A stretch of 26,928 bases of DNA from Candidatus Caccovivens faecavium (GCA_018715545.1 DVLK01000080.1:1-26928); one strand, 5' to 3'. Counted from the first letter of the stretch, positions 15,018 to 23,043 are shown. Translations and numbers: made by a program. The notes: generated by a model from the letters alone, not told the origin.

Positions 15018-15067
15018 TTTTTTTATTGTAAAAATGTATCAATTTTGTGTGTTTTTAAGCAAAACTA

Positions 15068-15096
15068 TTGAAAAATAATATAAGGTATGTTAAAAT
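15068..15096 (+). promoter_or_regulatory. Promoter of the dus gene
   Basis: TTGAAA (15068-15073) and TAAAAT (15091-15096) are 17 bases apart. A TGT immediately before the -10 box makes it an extended type. Confidence 0.7.
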
Positions 15097-15130
15097 GTAG
15101 GCGAAAAGAAAAAATAAAAGTGAGTGTGTT

Positions 15131-16066
15131 ATGAAGATTAGAAATGTTGATTTTGGAAAAAGCCCGCTCTTTCTTGCGCCAATGGCGGGGGTGAGTGATG
15201 TTGGATTTAGAGAACAGGCAGTGAAGTTCGGTGCGGATGCCACGGTGACCGAGATGCTTTCAACGCGTGCCATGGTGCATAATCCTAAAAAGACAAATTT
15301 GATGACCATCACTTCGCCTTATGAAAAACTTGTTGTGGCACAAATTTTTGGGCATGAGAGCGAGTTTATGGTTAAGGCATTTGAAAGTGAAATCTTAGAT
15401 AAATTTCCAGCATTTGACATCAATATGGGCTGTCCTGCTCCAAAGATTTTGAAAAATGGTGATGGTGCTGCGCTTATGGACAGCATACATCTTGCAGGTC
15501 ACATTATTGAAACTTGCAGAGAAATGACAGAAAAGCCACTTTCAGTTAAGTTTAGAAAGGGCTATCACTCAGAAAATTATCTCGACTTTGCAAAGATGTG
15601 TGAAGATAGTGGTGCGGACTATGTCATTTTTCATGCGCGTACTGTGGAACAAGGTTATAGTGGTGAGGCTGACTATGAGGCGATAGCAGAGGTAAAAGCG
15701 AAACTTCACATTCCAGTAATTGGGAATGGCGATGTTGTGGATGTTGACTCATACCACAAAATGCTTGAAACTGGTGTTGACGGCGTGATGATAGGGCGTG
15801 GTGCACTTGGTTCGCCTTGGATATTTAAAGAGCTAAAAGAAGGACAGCCTGTGCTGGTTGATAAGTATAAGGTTGTCAAAGAGCATGTGGAAACGCTTAG
15901 AAAGTATTACAACGAAGAGTGGCTCACTCTATACATAAGGAAGCATCTTCTTTGGTACGCAAAAGATTTACCATCGGCAAGCACTGTTCGCATGACTCTT
16001 GCCACCTGCAAGGATATTGATGCATGTCTTGAAATTTTAAAAGAATGTTTTTCTAAAAATATTTAA
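15131..16066 (+). CDS. dusB: tRNA-dihydrouridine synthase (DusB-like)
   Basis: A 311-aa flavoenzyme that reduces uridine to dihydrouridine in tRNA D loops, using FMN and NADPH. A TIM-barrel begins F-L-A-P-M-A-G-V-S-D (14-23). The catalytic cysteine is Cys101 in N-M-G-C-P-A-P-K. FMN-phosphate motifs G-N-G-D-V and M-I-G-R-G-A-L-G-S-P-W-I-F follow, with the H-A-R-T segment between. The C-terminal helical domain is present. The assignment to the DusB branch rests on overall similarity; the exact uridine targeted cannot be read from the sequence. It has its own promoter and is followed by pgk after 58 bases. Confidence 0.93.
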   Translation: MKIRNVDFGKSPLFLAPMAGVSDVGFREQAVKFGADATVTEMLSTRAMVHNPKKTNLMTITSPYEKLVVAQIFGHESEFMVKAFESEILDKFPAFDINMGCPAPKILKNGDGAALMDSIHLAGHIIETCREMTEKPLSVKFRKGYHSENYLDFAKMCEDSGADYVIFHARTVEQGYSGEADYEAIAEVKAKLHIPVIGNGDVVDVDSYHKMLETGVDGVMIGRGALGSPWIFKELKEGQPVLVDKYKVVKEHVETLRKYYNEEWLTLYIRKHLLWYAKDLPSASTVRMTLATCKDIDACLEILKECFSKNI

Positions 16067-16073
16067 TTTTGTT

Positions 16074-16101
16074 TTGAAAATCCTCTGAAAAGTAGTATTA
16101 T
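16074..16101 (+). promoter_or_regulatory. Promoter of pgk
   Basis: TTGAAA (16074-16079) and TATTAT (16096-16101) are 16 bases apart, 24 bases before the pgk start. GGGGG at 16110-16114 serves as the ribosome site. Confidence 0.6.
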
Positions 16102-16124
16102 ATACTTGCGGGGGATATTTTTTT

Positions 16125-17288
16125 ATGAAAAGAACGATTAAAGATTTAAAAAACATACAAGACAAAAGAGTGTTACTTAGATGTGACTTTAATGTTCCTC
16201 TCGATAAATATGGCGATATTTTGGATGCTACCAGAATTACCGCTTCTATTCCAACGATAAAGTATCTCAATGACCAAAATTGTAAGCTTATCATCTGCTC
16301 ACACTTAGGGCGTCCTAAGGGCTATGATAAGTTTTTGTCGCTCTTCCCTGTGGCGGTGTGCCTTATGAAATATTTTCCAAACAAGGTAAAATTTTGTCCA
16401 AAGGTTGTAGGTGACGAAGTCAAAAGAGATATCGCAAAGATGAAAAGCGGAGATATTTTGGTGCTTGAAAATTTGCGCTTTGACCCGCGAGAAGAAGAAA
16501 ATGATCCTACATTTGTTAAAGAGCTTGCTTCTTACGCAGACATTTATGTCGATGACGCATTTGGGGTTGCTCATAGGAAGCATGCGTCAAACTATGGAGT
16601 TGCTTTAAAACTTCCAAATGCCATAGGCTTTTTGATTGAAAAAGAGCTTAATGTTTTTGAAGAGGCATTTAAAAATCCAAAAAAACCGTTTGTGGCTATC
16701 TTTGGAGGAGCAAAAGTCAAGGATAAACTCTTGCTTATTAAAAATATAATAGGAAAGGCAGATACAGTGCTGATTGGCGGTGGTATGGCTTACACATTCT
16801 TGCTTGCAGAGGGAATAAATATAGGTAAGTCGATTGTCGATTTAGAGCTTGTCGATGAGGCAAAAAAAATTTTAAAAGAAGCGCGTGGCGCTGGAATGAA
16901 AGTGGTGCTTCCTGTTGACCATGTAGCGTTAAAATATGACCGCGTTATTAAAACCAATAATCTTGATGCAGACATGGTGGGACTTGATATCGGCAAGAAG
17001 ACAATTAAGCTTTTCGCAGAAGAAATAAAACATGCAGGGCAAATTGTTTGGAACGGTCCGCTTGGAAAATATGAAGATAAGCGTTTTAAAATGGGCACCT
17101 TTATGGTGGCAAAAGCTGTTGCTAAAAGTTCGGCATACTCAATTGTGGGAGGTGGTGACAGTGTCGGCGCAATAAATACGCTTGGCTTTGCGAATAAGAT
17201 AGATCATCTTTCAACTGGCGGAGGCGCAAGCATGAAACTTATGGAAGGCAAGACTTTACCTGCAATTGAGGTGATTGACACTCTTTAA
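16125..17288 (+). CDS. pgk: Phosphoglycerate kinase
   Basis: A 387-aa glycolytic enzyme that transfers phosphate from 1,3-bisphosphoglycerate to ADP. The substrate-side motif is L-L-R-C-D-F-N-V-P-L (17-26), followed by S-H-L-G-R-P-K-G (59-66), D-D-A-F-G-V-A-H-R and F-G-G-A-K-V-K-D-K. The nucleotide-binding I-V-G-G-G-D-S-V-G-A lies near the C-terminus. Length is normal. tpiA follows after 148 bases, so the two glycolytic genes are neighbours without gap, gpmI or eno. No terminator is clear between them. Confidence 0.98.
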   Translation: MKRTIKDLKNIQDKRVLLRCDFNVPLDKYGDILDATRITASIPTIKYLNDQNCKLIICSHLGRPKGYDKFLSLFPVAVCLMKYFPNKVKFCPKVVGDEVKRDIAKMKSGDILVLENLRFDPREEENDPTFVKELASYADIYVDDAFGVAHRKHASNYGVALKLPNAIGFLIEKELNVFEEAFKNPKKPFVAIFGGAKVKDKLLLIKNIIGKADTVLIGGGMAYTFLLAEGINIGKSIVDLELVDEAKKILKEARGAGMKVVLPVDHVALKYDRVIKTNNLDADMVGLDIGKKTIKLFAEEIKHAGQIVWNGPLGKYEDKRFKMGTFMVAKAVAKSSAYSIVGGGDSVGAINTLGFANKIDHLSTGGGASMKLMEGKTLPAIEVIDTL

Positions 17289-17436
17289 CTACAAGGCAAC
17301 AATTTTGAGTGAGACAGATGTTTATTCAAATGTAAAGCACGCAAATTAGTTAGAAATTATTAAAATACAACTTATTTGAATTAGCATCACATAGCTATAC
17401 TTAGGATAGAAAGATTTAGTTTTTTTAAGGAGAGAT

Positions 17437-18180
17437 ATGAGAAAGATAATCATTTCCAATTTTAAAATGAACACAGTACCAAGTGATATGAAAGCGTACT
17501 CAATGCAACTTGCAACAAAGACGGCGGGGAGCAAGAACAAAATAATAGTTTGTCCGCCTTATACTCATTTTTGCATTGCAAAACAATTTTTGGACGGCAG
17601 TAAAATTGAAATCGGCGCACAAAATGTTTCCGATGTAGAGGCAGGGAAAAACACAGGGGAAATTTCCGCTTCCATGCTTAAAGACGCTGGCGTTACTTAT
17701 TGCATAATTGGACATTCTGAGAGAAGAAGCAAATTTAAAGAAACGGATAGATTAATAAACAAAAAAATAAAAATGGCGCTTTCGCAAGGCTTAAAGGTTA
17801 TTCTTTGCATTGGCGAGGATAAAGTTACACGCGAGGCAAAGGGCGCCTGTGCGTTTGTAAAAAAACAGCTTGATGATGCACTTAAAGGAATATATGAAAA
17901 TGAACTTGAAAGCGTCATAATTGCGTATGAACCTATTTGGGCGATAGGTACAGGCAAAACTGCTACTTTAAAGGATATTGAAAAAATGGTGGGAGTGCTT
18001 AGAAAGGAAATTGCTTATCTATATAATGATAAGACAAAAATTAATATTGTCTATGGTGGAAGTATTGATATAAATAATTATAAGAAAATCATCTCTCTTC
18101 CATGTTTAGACGGTGCTTTAATTGGTGGAGCTAGTCTTGATGTTGACAACTTCTCGGTTATTGCAAGAGAAAATTATTGA
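17437..18180 (+). CDS. tpiA: Triosephosphate isomerase
   Basis: A 247-aa TIM-barrel enzyme interconverting dihydroxyacetone phosphate and glyceraldehyde 3-phosphate. Active-site parts are N-F-K-M-N (8-12, usually NWKMN), the electrophilic histidine in G-H-S-E-R-R and the catalytic glutamate in Y-E-P-I-W-A-I-G-T-G-K-T. Phosphate-binding Y-G-G-S-I-D follows. AAGGAGAG precedes ATG 17437. The segment 17289-17436 before it is AT-rich; no convincing promoter was found there. Confidence 0.98.
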   Translation: MRKIIISNFKMNTVPSDMKAYSMQLATKTAGSKNKIIVCPPYTHFCIAKQFLDGSKIEIGAQNVSDVEAGKNTGEISASMLKDAGVTYCIIGHSERRSKFKETDRLINKKIKMALSQGLKVILCIGEDKVTREAKGACAFVKKQLDDALKGIYENELESVIIAYEPIWAIGTGKTATLKDIEKMVGVLRKEIAYLYNDKTKINIVYGGSIDINNYKKIISLPCLDGALIGGASLDVDNFSVIARENY

Positions 18181-18199
18181 TTTATAGCATCGTGTTGTA

Positions 18200-18228
18200 T
18201 TGCAAAAATTAAAAATATGGTGTAAAAT
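18200..18228 (+). promoter_or_regulatory. Probable promoter of dnaX-ybaB-recR
   Basis: TTGCAA (18200-18205) and TAAAAT (18223-18228) are separated by 17 bases, just before the dnaX ribosome site GGAGAG. Confidence 0.5.
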
Positions 18229-18246
18229 ATAAAAAGTGGAGAGCGC

Positions 18247-19674
18247 ATGGCATTATATCGAACATATAGACCTAAAACCTTTGATGAGGTAATAGGACAA
18301 GAACATATTACTAAGACATTAGAAAATCAGATTATGAATGGACATATTGGGCATGCCTATCTTTTTACTGGTACGCGCGGAACGGGAAAGACTAGCGTTG
18401 CAAAGATTTTTGCGCGCGCGGTCAACTGTTTAAATCCTATTAATGGTTCACCGTGTGGAAAATGTGAAAATTGCTTAAAACTTCAAAAAGATAATGATAT
18501 TAATATTATAGAAATGGACGCGGCTTCCAATAATAAGGTGGATGACATACGCGAAATTCGCGAAAAAGTCAAGTTCATGCCTGTGGATGTTAAATATAAA
18601 GTTTACATCATTGACGAAGTGCATATGCTGACAGATTCCGCCTTTAACGCACTTTTAAAAACACTTGAAGAGCCACCTAAACATGTGATTTTCATCTTGG
18701 CAACTACTGAGGTGCATAAACTTCCGCAAACAATTCTGTCGCGTTGTGTTCGCTTTGATTTTAGGCTTGTGTCTGTTAAGGAATTAGTTAAACATCTAAG
18801 AAAGATTTTCGACCTTGAAAAAATCGAATGTGATGAGGAAAGTATAAAACTTATTGCTACCGCTGGTGAAGGAAGCGTGAGAGATACACTATCTATCGCA
18901 GATTCAATAGCTTCCTATTGCCAAGGAAAAATAACAAAAGAGGAAACTTTGAGAATACTTGGCACAACTGACTACTCGTTAAATATAGAATTTTTTAACT
19001 ATTTAAGAGATAGAGAGGTCGGCGGAATTTTAGCCCTGATTGACCGAATGGAAAAGGAAGGGAAAAATCTAGCAGTGTTTTCTAAGGATGTTTCAAAGCA
19101 TGCTAGAAACTTGCTTGTTATTAAAACTTGTGAAAATGCTAATGAAATTTTAAATCTGCCTGATGATGTTTTTGCTTCTTTTAAAGAGCAAGCAGATAGC
19201 TTCAATGAAAAAGATTTGATAAGGTATATGCAAGTCTTTTCCTCGGCAGAAAATGAACTTAGATACACTCTTTCAGTAAGGCTTCTGCTTGAAACCACTT
19301 GTCTTACTGCTATGATGGGTATGGACGCAAAAAAAAAACTGAAAATTGAGCCGAATGTGGCTTCTTTGTCATCAAAAAATGTTTGGGGAAAGATTGTTCT
19401 ATATCTAAAAGAGCATAAAAAAATCTCTTTGTATGTGGCGTGTGGTGACATAACGGATGTTAAAATTGAGAACAACAAGCTTTTTATTAAAACCTCGGAC
19501 GATTTTTTGATAAGTGTTTTAGAGGACGGCAAAAAGGAACTTGAAAATGCTCTCAGGTGGCAAGGCTTAAATTTAGAGGTAGAGATTGTTAAGTTTGAAA
19601 GTATAGATCAAATGCGTGATAAAGACATCTTGAAATTATCAAAACTTTTTGGCGATAAATTAATTTTGGAATAA
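18247..19674 (+). CDS. dnaX: DNA polymerase III subunit gamma/tau
   Basis: A 475-aa clamp-loader ATPase. The Walker A motif is GTRGTGKTS (42-50), the zinc-binding cysteines are Cys61, Cys70, Cys73 and Cys76, Walker B is IIDEVH (121-126), and the sensor/finger region is L-S-R-C (164-167). The lid and collar domains run to about 365. A C-terminal tau-like region (about 375-475, starting W-G-K-I) is present, but the proline-rich linker of longer homologues (550 aa or more) is nearly missing. No slippery A-run frameshift site for a gamma product was obvious beyond an A-run at 19329-19338. The gene is first in the conserved dnaX-ybaB-recR cluster. Confidence 0.96.
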   Translation: MALYRTYRPKTFDEVIGQEHITKTLENQIMNGHIGHAYLFTGTRGTGKTSVAKIFARAVNCLNPINGSPCGKCENCLKLQKDNDINIIEMDAASNNKVDDIREIREKVKFMPVDVKYKVYIIDEVHMLTDSAFNALLKTLEEPPKHVIFILATTEVHKLPQTILSRCVRFDFRLVSVKELVKHLRKIFDLEKIECDEESIKLIATAGEGSVRDTLSIADSIASYCQGKITKEETLRILGTTDYSLNIEFFNYLRDREVGGILALIDRMEKEGKNLAVFSKDVSKHARNLLVIKTCENANEILNLPDDVFASFKEQADSFNEKDLIRYMQVFSSAENELRYTLSVRLLLETTCLTAMMGMDAKKKLKIEPNVASLSSKNVWGKIVLYLKEHKKISLYVACGDITDVKIENNKLFIKTSDDFLISVLEDGKKELENALRWQGLNLEVEIVKFESIDQMRDKDILKLSKLFGDKLILE

Positions 19675-19711
19675 CAAGCATTCAAACGATGTTTGGTAAA
19701 AGGAGAGAAAT

Positions 19712-20026
19712 ATGGGATATAATTTTGGTGGCTTTGGCGGTGGAAATATGCAACAACTTATGCGCCAGGCACAAAAGATGCAAGAGGACATGAAAAGAAC
19801 GCGTGAGGAGATAGATAGCACAGAATATTCTTCACAAGTAGGAGGAGGTATGGTAGAGATTACCATGCTTGGCAATCGCACTGTAAAAAGTGTTAAGATA
19901 AAGAAAGAGGTTGTTGATCCTGACGATGTGGAGATGCTTGAAGATTTAATCGTGTCTGCTTGCAATGATTGTCTAAGAAAAATTCAGGATGACGAAAGGG
20001 CAAAGTTGCCTAATTTAGGTATGTAA
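19712..20026 (+). CDS. ybaB: YbaB/EbfC family nucleoid-associated protein
   Basis: A 104-aa DNA-binding protein of the YbaB/EbfC family. A glycine-rich N-terminus is followed by M-R-Q-A-Q-K-M-Q-E-D-M (helix 1), the conserved V-G-G-G-M-V-E-I-T-M-L-G-N strand region and V-D-P-D-D-V-E-M-L-E-D-L-I. The family forms tweezer-like dimers and is nearly always found between dnaX and recR. AAAGGAGAG precedes ATG 19712; recR starts one base after its stop. Confidence 0.97.
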   Translation: MGYNFGGFGGGNMQQLMRQAQKMQEDMKRTREEIDSTEYSSQVGGGMVEITMLGNRTVKSVKIKKEVVDPDDVEMLEDLIVSACNDCLRKIQDDERAKLPNLGM

Positions 20027-20027
20027 A

Positions 20028-20615
20028 ATGTTTGACGAACCAATTGAAAGGCTTATTGAATATTTTAGACAACTTCCAGGCGTGGGTAAAAAAACAGCTC
20101 AGCGCTATGCTTTTTATATTATTGAAAATTCAAAAGAGAAAGCTGAAAACTTTGCAAAAGCTATAATGGAAGTTAAAGACAAGGTGAAACTTTGCAAGGA
20201 GTGTGGCAACTATTCGACTACTGAAATTTGCCCAATTTGTCAAAAGCGCAATAAGCAGATTATTTGTGTAGTTCAAGAGCCAAAGGACATTATCTCAATG
20301 GAAAAGGTGAAGAGCTATGAAGGTGTCTATCATGTTCTTTTTGGCACGATAAGTCCTCTTGAAAATCGTGGACCTAATGACATTAAGATTAAGGAACTCT
20401 TATCGCGCATTGAAAAAGATAAGGTTAAAGAAGTTATCATGGCAACCAATCCTGATGTTGAGGGTGATGCTACTGCCATGTATATATCAAAACTTTTAAA
20501 GCCTCTTGGCGTCAAGGTGACAAGGTTAGCTCAGGGCATTGCTATGGGAAGCGATATTGAATTTACTGACGAAGTGACTCTTGAAAAGGCGTTGGAACAA
20601 AGGCAGGAAATATAG
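20028..20615 (+). CDS. recR: Recombination mediator RecR
   Basis: A 195-aa protein that, with RecF/RecO, loads RecA on gapped DNA. A helix-hairpin-helix lies at L-P-G-V-G-K-K-T-A (16-24). A zinc finger uses Cys56, Cys59, Cys68 and Cys71. The Toprim domain (about 79-170) includes the acidic N-P-D-V-E-G-D-A-T segment, followed by a Walker-B-like C-terminus. The ATG lies one base after ybaB. The TAG stop at 20613-20615 touches the first base of a stem-loop repeat, so the repeat begins exactly where the coding region ends. Confidence 0.97.
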   Translation: MFDEPIERLIEYFRQLPGVGKKTAQRYAFYIIENSKEKAENFAKAIMEVKDKVKLCKECGNYSTTEICPICQKRNKQIICVVQEPKDIISMEKVKSYEGVYHVLFGTISPLENRGPNDIKIKELLSRIEKDKVKEVIMATNPDVEGDATAMYISKLLKPLGVKVTRLAQGIAMGSDIEFTDEVTLEKALEQRQEI

Positions 20616-20682
20616 GCGAAAACTGCGCTTCATTTCGACTTTTGTCTTACGCCAAAAGTCTTATCATTCGCTTGTTTTCGCC
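20615..20682. repeat. Stem-loop element U1 (GGCGAAAAC/GTTTTCGCC)
   Basis: Terminal arms GGCGAAAAC (20615-20623) and GTTTTCGCC (20674-20682) are perfectly complementary. Inside, GACTTTTG (20637-20644) pairs with CAAAAGTC (20653-20660). The 68-bp element begins in the recR stop codon. A second element with the same outer arms but a different inner stem lies after argS. Confidence 0.8.
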
Positions 20683-20688
20683 TATTAT

Positions 20689-20729
20689 GCGACCAAGCGC
20701 AACTCGCACTTCGTTGGCGAGTTGGTCGC
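20689..20729. repeat. Stem-loop with GCGACCA/TGGTCGC arms
   Basis: GCGACCA (20689-20695) and ACTCGC (20702-20707) pair with GCGAGT (20717-20722) and TGGTCGC (20723-20729), giving 13 base pairs with one bulge. The left arm GCGACCAAGCGCAACTCGC recurs at 20860-20878 and, with one change, at 21108-21126. Confidence 0.75.
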
Positions 20730-20749
20730 AACTTAAAATGTGATAAATT

Positions 20750-20814
20750 AGAATTGCGCTTCATTTCGACTTTTGTCTTATGCCAAAAATCTTACCATTC
20801 GCTTGTTTTCGTCG
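20750..20814. repeat. Stem-loop element U2 (diverged copy of U1)
   Basis: From TTGCGCTTCATTTCG to GCTTGTTTTCG this repeats U1 with scattered changes. The outer arm on the left has lost GGCGAAA, so the terminal stem no longer closes fully. It abuts the next hairpin. Confidence 0.7.
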
Positions 20815-20818
20815 TTAT

Positions 20819-20878
20819 GGGGTTCCCCGAAAGTACTTGATACTTTTGGGGTGAATTCGGCGACCAAGCGCAACTCGC
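20819..20878. repeat. Structured hairpin repeat, copy D
   Basis: GGGGTTCCCC (20819-20828) leads into CCCCGAAAGTA (20825-20835) paired with TACTTTTGGGG (20841-20851), then TGAATTCGGCGACC and the GCGCAACTCGC arm. A near copy lies at 23144-23190, and a truncated right half lies at 21094-21126. Confidence 0.75.
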
Positions 20879-20886
20879 CCACCAAT

Positions 20887-20987
20887 GGGAACCCTAAAAA
20901 TGCTTGTCATTTTTAGGGAAAAGGAACAAACAAGCAAGTGATAAGTGTTTTGATATTCATATCGAAACACGAAACTAAGCGCAGTTT
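20887..20987. repeat. Structured hairpin repeat, copy C
   Basis: CCCTAAAAATG (20892-20902) and CATTTTTAGGG (20908-20918) form a perfect 11-bp stem. After a linker, GTGTTTTGATA (20945-20955) pairs with TATCGAAACAC (20960-20970) with one wobble. AAGCGCAGTTT (20977-20987) is the reverse complement of AAACTGCGCTT in U1 (20620-20630), so the array 20620-20987 has inverted ends. Confidence 0.75.
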
Positions 20988-21093
20988 GTGACGCTGTCGC
21001 AACTTAAAGAGGTTTTGATTATATTGCATACACACAAAGCCCTTTTCCTTGCAAAATTAAAAATTGATTTGAGATAGCGTAAGTCTGTCGTTT

Positions 21094-21177
21094 GGAGGGT
21101 GAATTCGGCAACCAAGCGCAACTCGCATTATGTGATTTCATGAACAGGAGTACCCGAAAACGCTCGCCGTTTTTTGA
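21094..21177. repeat. Truncated copy D and hairpin F
   Basis: GGGTGAATTCGGCAACC at 21097-21113 repeats the right half of copy D. Then CCCGAAAACG (21153-21162) pairs with CGTTTTTTG (21168-21176). Between copy C and this point (20988-21093) no gene or further clear element is seen. The whole stretch 20616-21204 has no convincing protein-coding frame. Confidence 0.6.
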
Positions 21178-21204
21178 AAAGAAATAAATAAATTTACAAA
21201 GTTT

Positions 21205-21236
21205 AAAAGTCAATTGTTTCTAATTGACTTTTTTTT
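21205..21236 (+). terminator. Intrinsic terminator just before argS
   Basis: AAAAGTCAATT (21205-21215) and AATTGACTTTT (21222-21232) form an 11-bp stem with a T run. It lies only 38 bases before the argS start, and its descending arm holds the -35 box of the argS promoter. Confidence 0.8.
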
Positions 21237-21252
21237 GTATATTTGCTAAAAT
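21224..21252 (+). promoter_or_regulatory. argS promoter embedded in the terminator
   Basis: TTGACT (21224-21229) and TAAAAT (21247-21252) are 17 bases apart. The -35 lies in the terminator 3' arm, so upstream transcripts stop where argS transcription starts. The leader would be about 15 bases, too short for a T-box. Confidence 0.75.
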
Positions 21253-21273
21253 GCCATAGACTAGGAGTTAATA

Positions 21274-23043
21274 ATGGATTTAAGAAATATACTATCTGCA
21301 AAGATTTTAGTGGCATTAAAAAAATTAAATTTACCTGAGGAAAACTTGTCAGTTTCTTTTTCGTCACGCCCTGATGTTTGTGATTTCCAAACAAACTATG
21401 CTCTAATCACAGCAAAAAAAGTGGGCAAAAATCCTATGGAGCTTGCTGAGGAGATAGTTAAAGAATTAAATGATACTGCAATATCTACTTTAAAGCCAGG
21501 CTTTATCAATATAAAAGTTGATAACAGTCTTTTATCGCAATTTGCAAACGATGTGTTAAATGATAAGGATTTAGGGATTGAAAAAGTGGAAAACTCGCGC
21601 AAGATACTTATTGACTACGGCGGAGCAAATGTTGCTAAGGAGCTTCATGTTGGTCATCTTCGTTCGCCAATTATAGGTGAGGCGCTTAAAAGGTTACATA
21701 GGCTTTTAGGTGATACAGTGCTTGCCGACACGCACCTTGGCGATTGGGGTATGCAAATGGGGCTTACTGTTTTACAATTAAAAGAGGATGGTTATCTTGA
21801 TGAATTTTTCCGTGCAAATTCTGATTATGATAGTATTCCGCTTAAAAATATTACGCTTGATACTCTCAACGATGAATATCCAAAAGCTTCAAAGCGCAAA
21901 GATGTTGATGCAAACTTTAAAAAGCTCGCCGATGACTATACGCTTTTTATTCAACAAAAGCGTGAACCGTATTATACTATCTATAAAAAGATTAGAGCAA
22001 TGTCTGTGGAGGAGATAAAGAAAAATTACTCTCTTTTAAACACCTCTTTCGATTTTTGGTTTGGAGAAAGTGATGCGGAGGATTATATTGATGGAGCTAT
22101 AAAACTTTTTATAGACAAAAAGTTAGCGCGCATCAGTGACGGAGCGCTTGTTGTAGATATTGCAAAAGAAGGGGAGCATATTCCTATTCCAAAGAAGAGT
22201 GAGAGCGAGGAGCAACGCTATAAAAACCCTATGCCACCAGCAATTCTAAAAAAATACAACGGCGGATATCTATATATCTCCACTGAAATTGCAACAATTG
22301 CCATGCGTAATAAAATGGATAAGTATGACGAGATTATATATTTAACTGATAATCGTCAAGGCAAACACTTTGAACAGGCGTTTAGATGTGCAAAGCTCGC
22401 TGGTATTTCGCCAGAAAATCAAAAACTTACTCATATATCTTTTGGTACAATGAATGGTAAAGACGGCAAGCCGTTTAAGACAAGGAGCGGGGAAACGATA
22501 AGGCTTAAAGATGTTGTAAAACTTCTTGTTGATAAGGCAAGCGAAAAATTGAAAGCAAACGGCATAGAAAATGATAGAGAGCTTGCAAGAAAGATAGGTG
22601 TTGGAGCGATGAAGTTTGGTGACTTGTCAAATATCATCTCAAAGGACTATGTCTTTGATATTGACAAGTTCCTCTCTTTTGATGGTAAGACTGGCCCTTA
22701 TATTCAATATACCATTGCGCGTATAAATTCTATACTTAGCAAAGCAGAAGATGACTTTTCAAAAATCAATGTGGAGAATGATGAAGAAAGAGAGATAATT
22801 CTTGCTCTTCAAAAGCTCAATTCTTCGTATAAAATTTCTTATGAAGACTATTCTTTAAATTTAATTTGTTCTTCCACATTTGACCTTGCAAAAGCCTTTT
22901 CAACCTACTATAATAATCACAAAATTTTATCAGAAAAGGATGCAGAAAAAAGAAAAAGTATGCTAGCTATTTGTCTTCTAGTGAAAAAAGCACTTTCAAA
23001 GGCGCTTGATACACTTGGTATTGATGTTGTTGAGAAGATGTAG
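21274..23043 (+). CDS. argS: Arginyl-tRNA synthetase
   Basis: A 589-aa class I synthetase that charges tRNA-Arg, including the tRNA-Arg(UCG) encoded in this window. The N-terminal ArgS-specific Add-1 domain (1-110) binds the tRNA elbow. The HIGH motif is H-V-G-H (125-128) in K-E-L-H-V-G-H-L-R-S. The KMSK region reads D-G-K-P-F-K-T-R-S-G, the loop form seen in ArgS lineages without a canonical KMSK. The C-terminal DALR anticodon-binding domain starts near F-L-S-F-D-G-K-T-G-P-Y-I-Q-Y. TAGGAG lies nine bases before ATG 21274. It is a single-gene unit between two blocks of structured repeats. Confidence 0.97.
   Translation: MDLRNILSAKILVALKKLNLPEENLSVSFSSRPDVCDFQTNYALITAKKVGKNPMELAEEIVKELNDTAISTLKPGFINIKVDNSLLSQFANDVLNDKDLGIEKVENSRKILIDYGGANVAKELHVGHLRSPIIGEALKRLHRLLGDTVLADTHLGDWGMQMGLTVLQLKEDGYLDEFFRANSDYDSIPLKNITLDTLNDEYPKASKRKDVDANFKKLADDYTLFIQQKREPYYTIYKKIRAMSVEEIKKNYSLLNTSFDFWFGESDAEDYIDGAIKLFIDKKLARISDGALVVDIAKEGEHIPIPKKSESEEQRYKNPMPPAILKKYNGGYLYISTEIATIAMRNKMDKYDEIIYLTDNRQGKHFEQAFRCAKLAGISPENQKLTHISFGTMNGKDGKPFKTRSGETIRLKDVVKLLVDKASEKLKANGIENDRELARKIGVGAMKFGDLSNIISKDYVFDIDKFLSFDGKTGPYIQYTIARINSILSKAEDDFSKINVENDEEREIILALQKLNSSYKISYEDYSLNLICSSTFDLAKAFSTYYNNHKILSEKDAEKRKSMLAICLLVKKALSKALDTLGIDVVEKM

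Noticed and set aside
20615..21177. CRISPR array
   Set aside because: Repeats are unequal in length, palindromic and not separated by regular unique spacers; no cas gene is in the window.
20616..21273. T-box riboswitch for argS in the long structured upstream region
   Set aside because: No T-box core (GGGTGGNACCGCG-like) was seen, the argS promoter lies after the terminator, and the leader is only about 15 bases.
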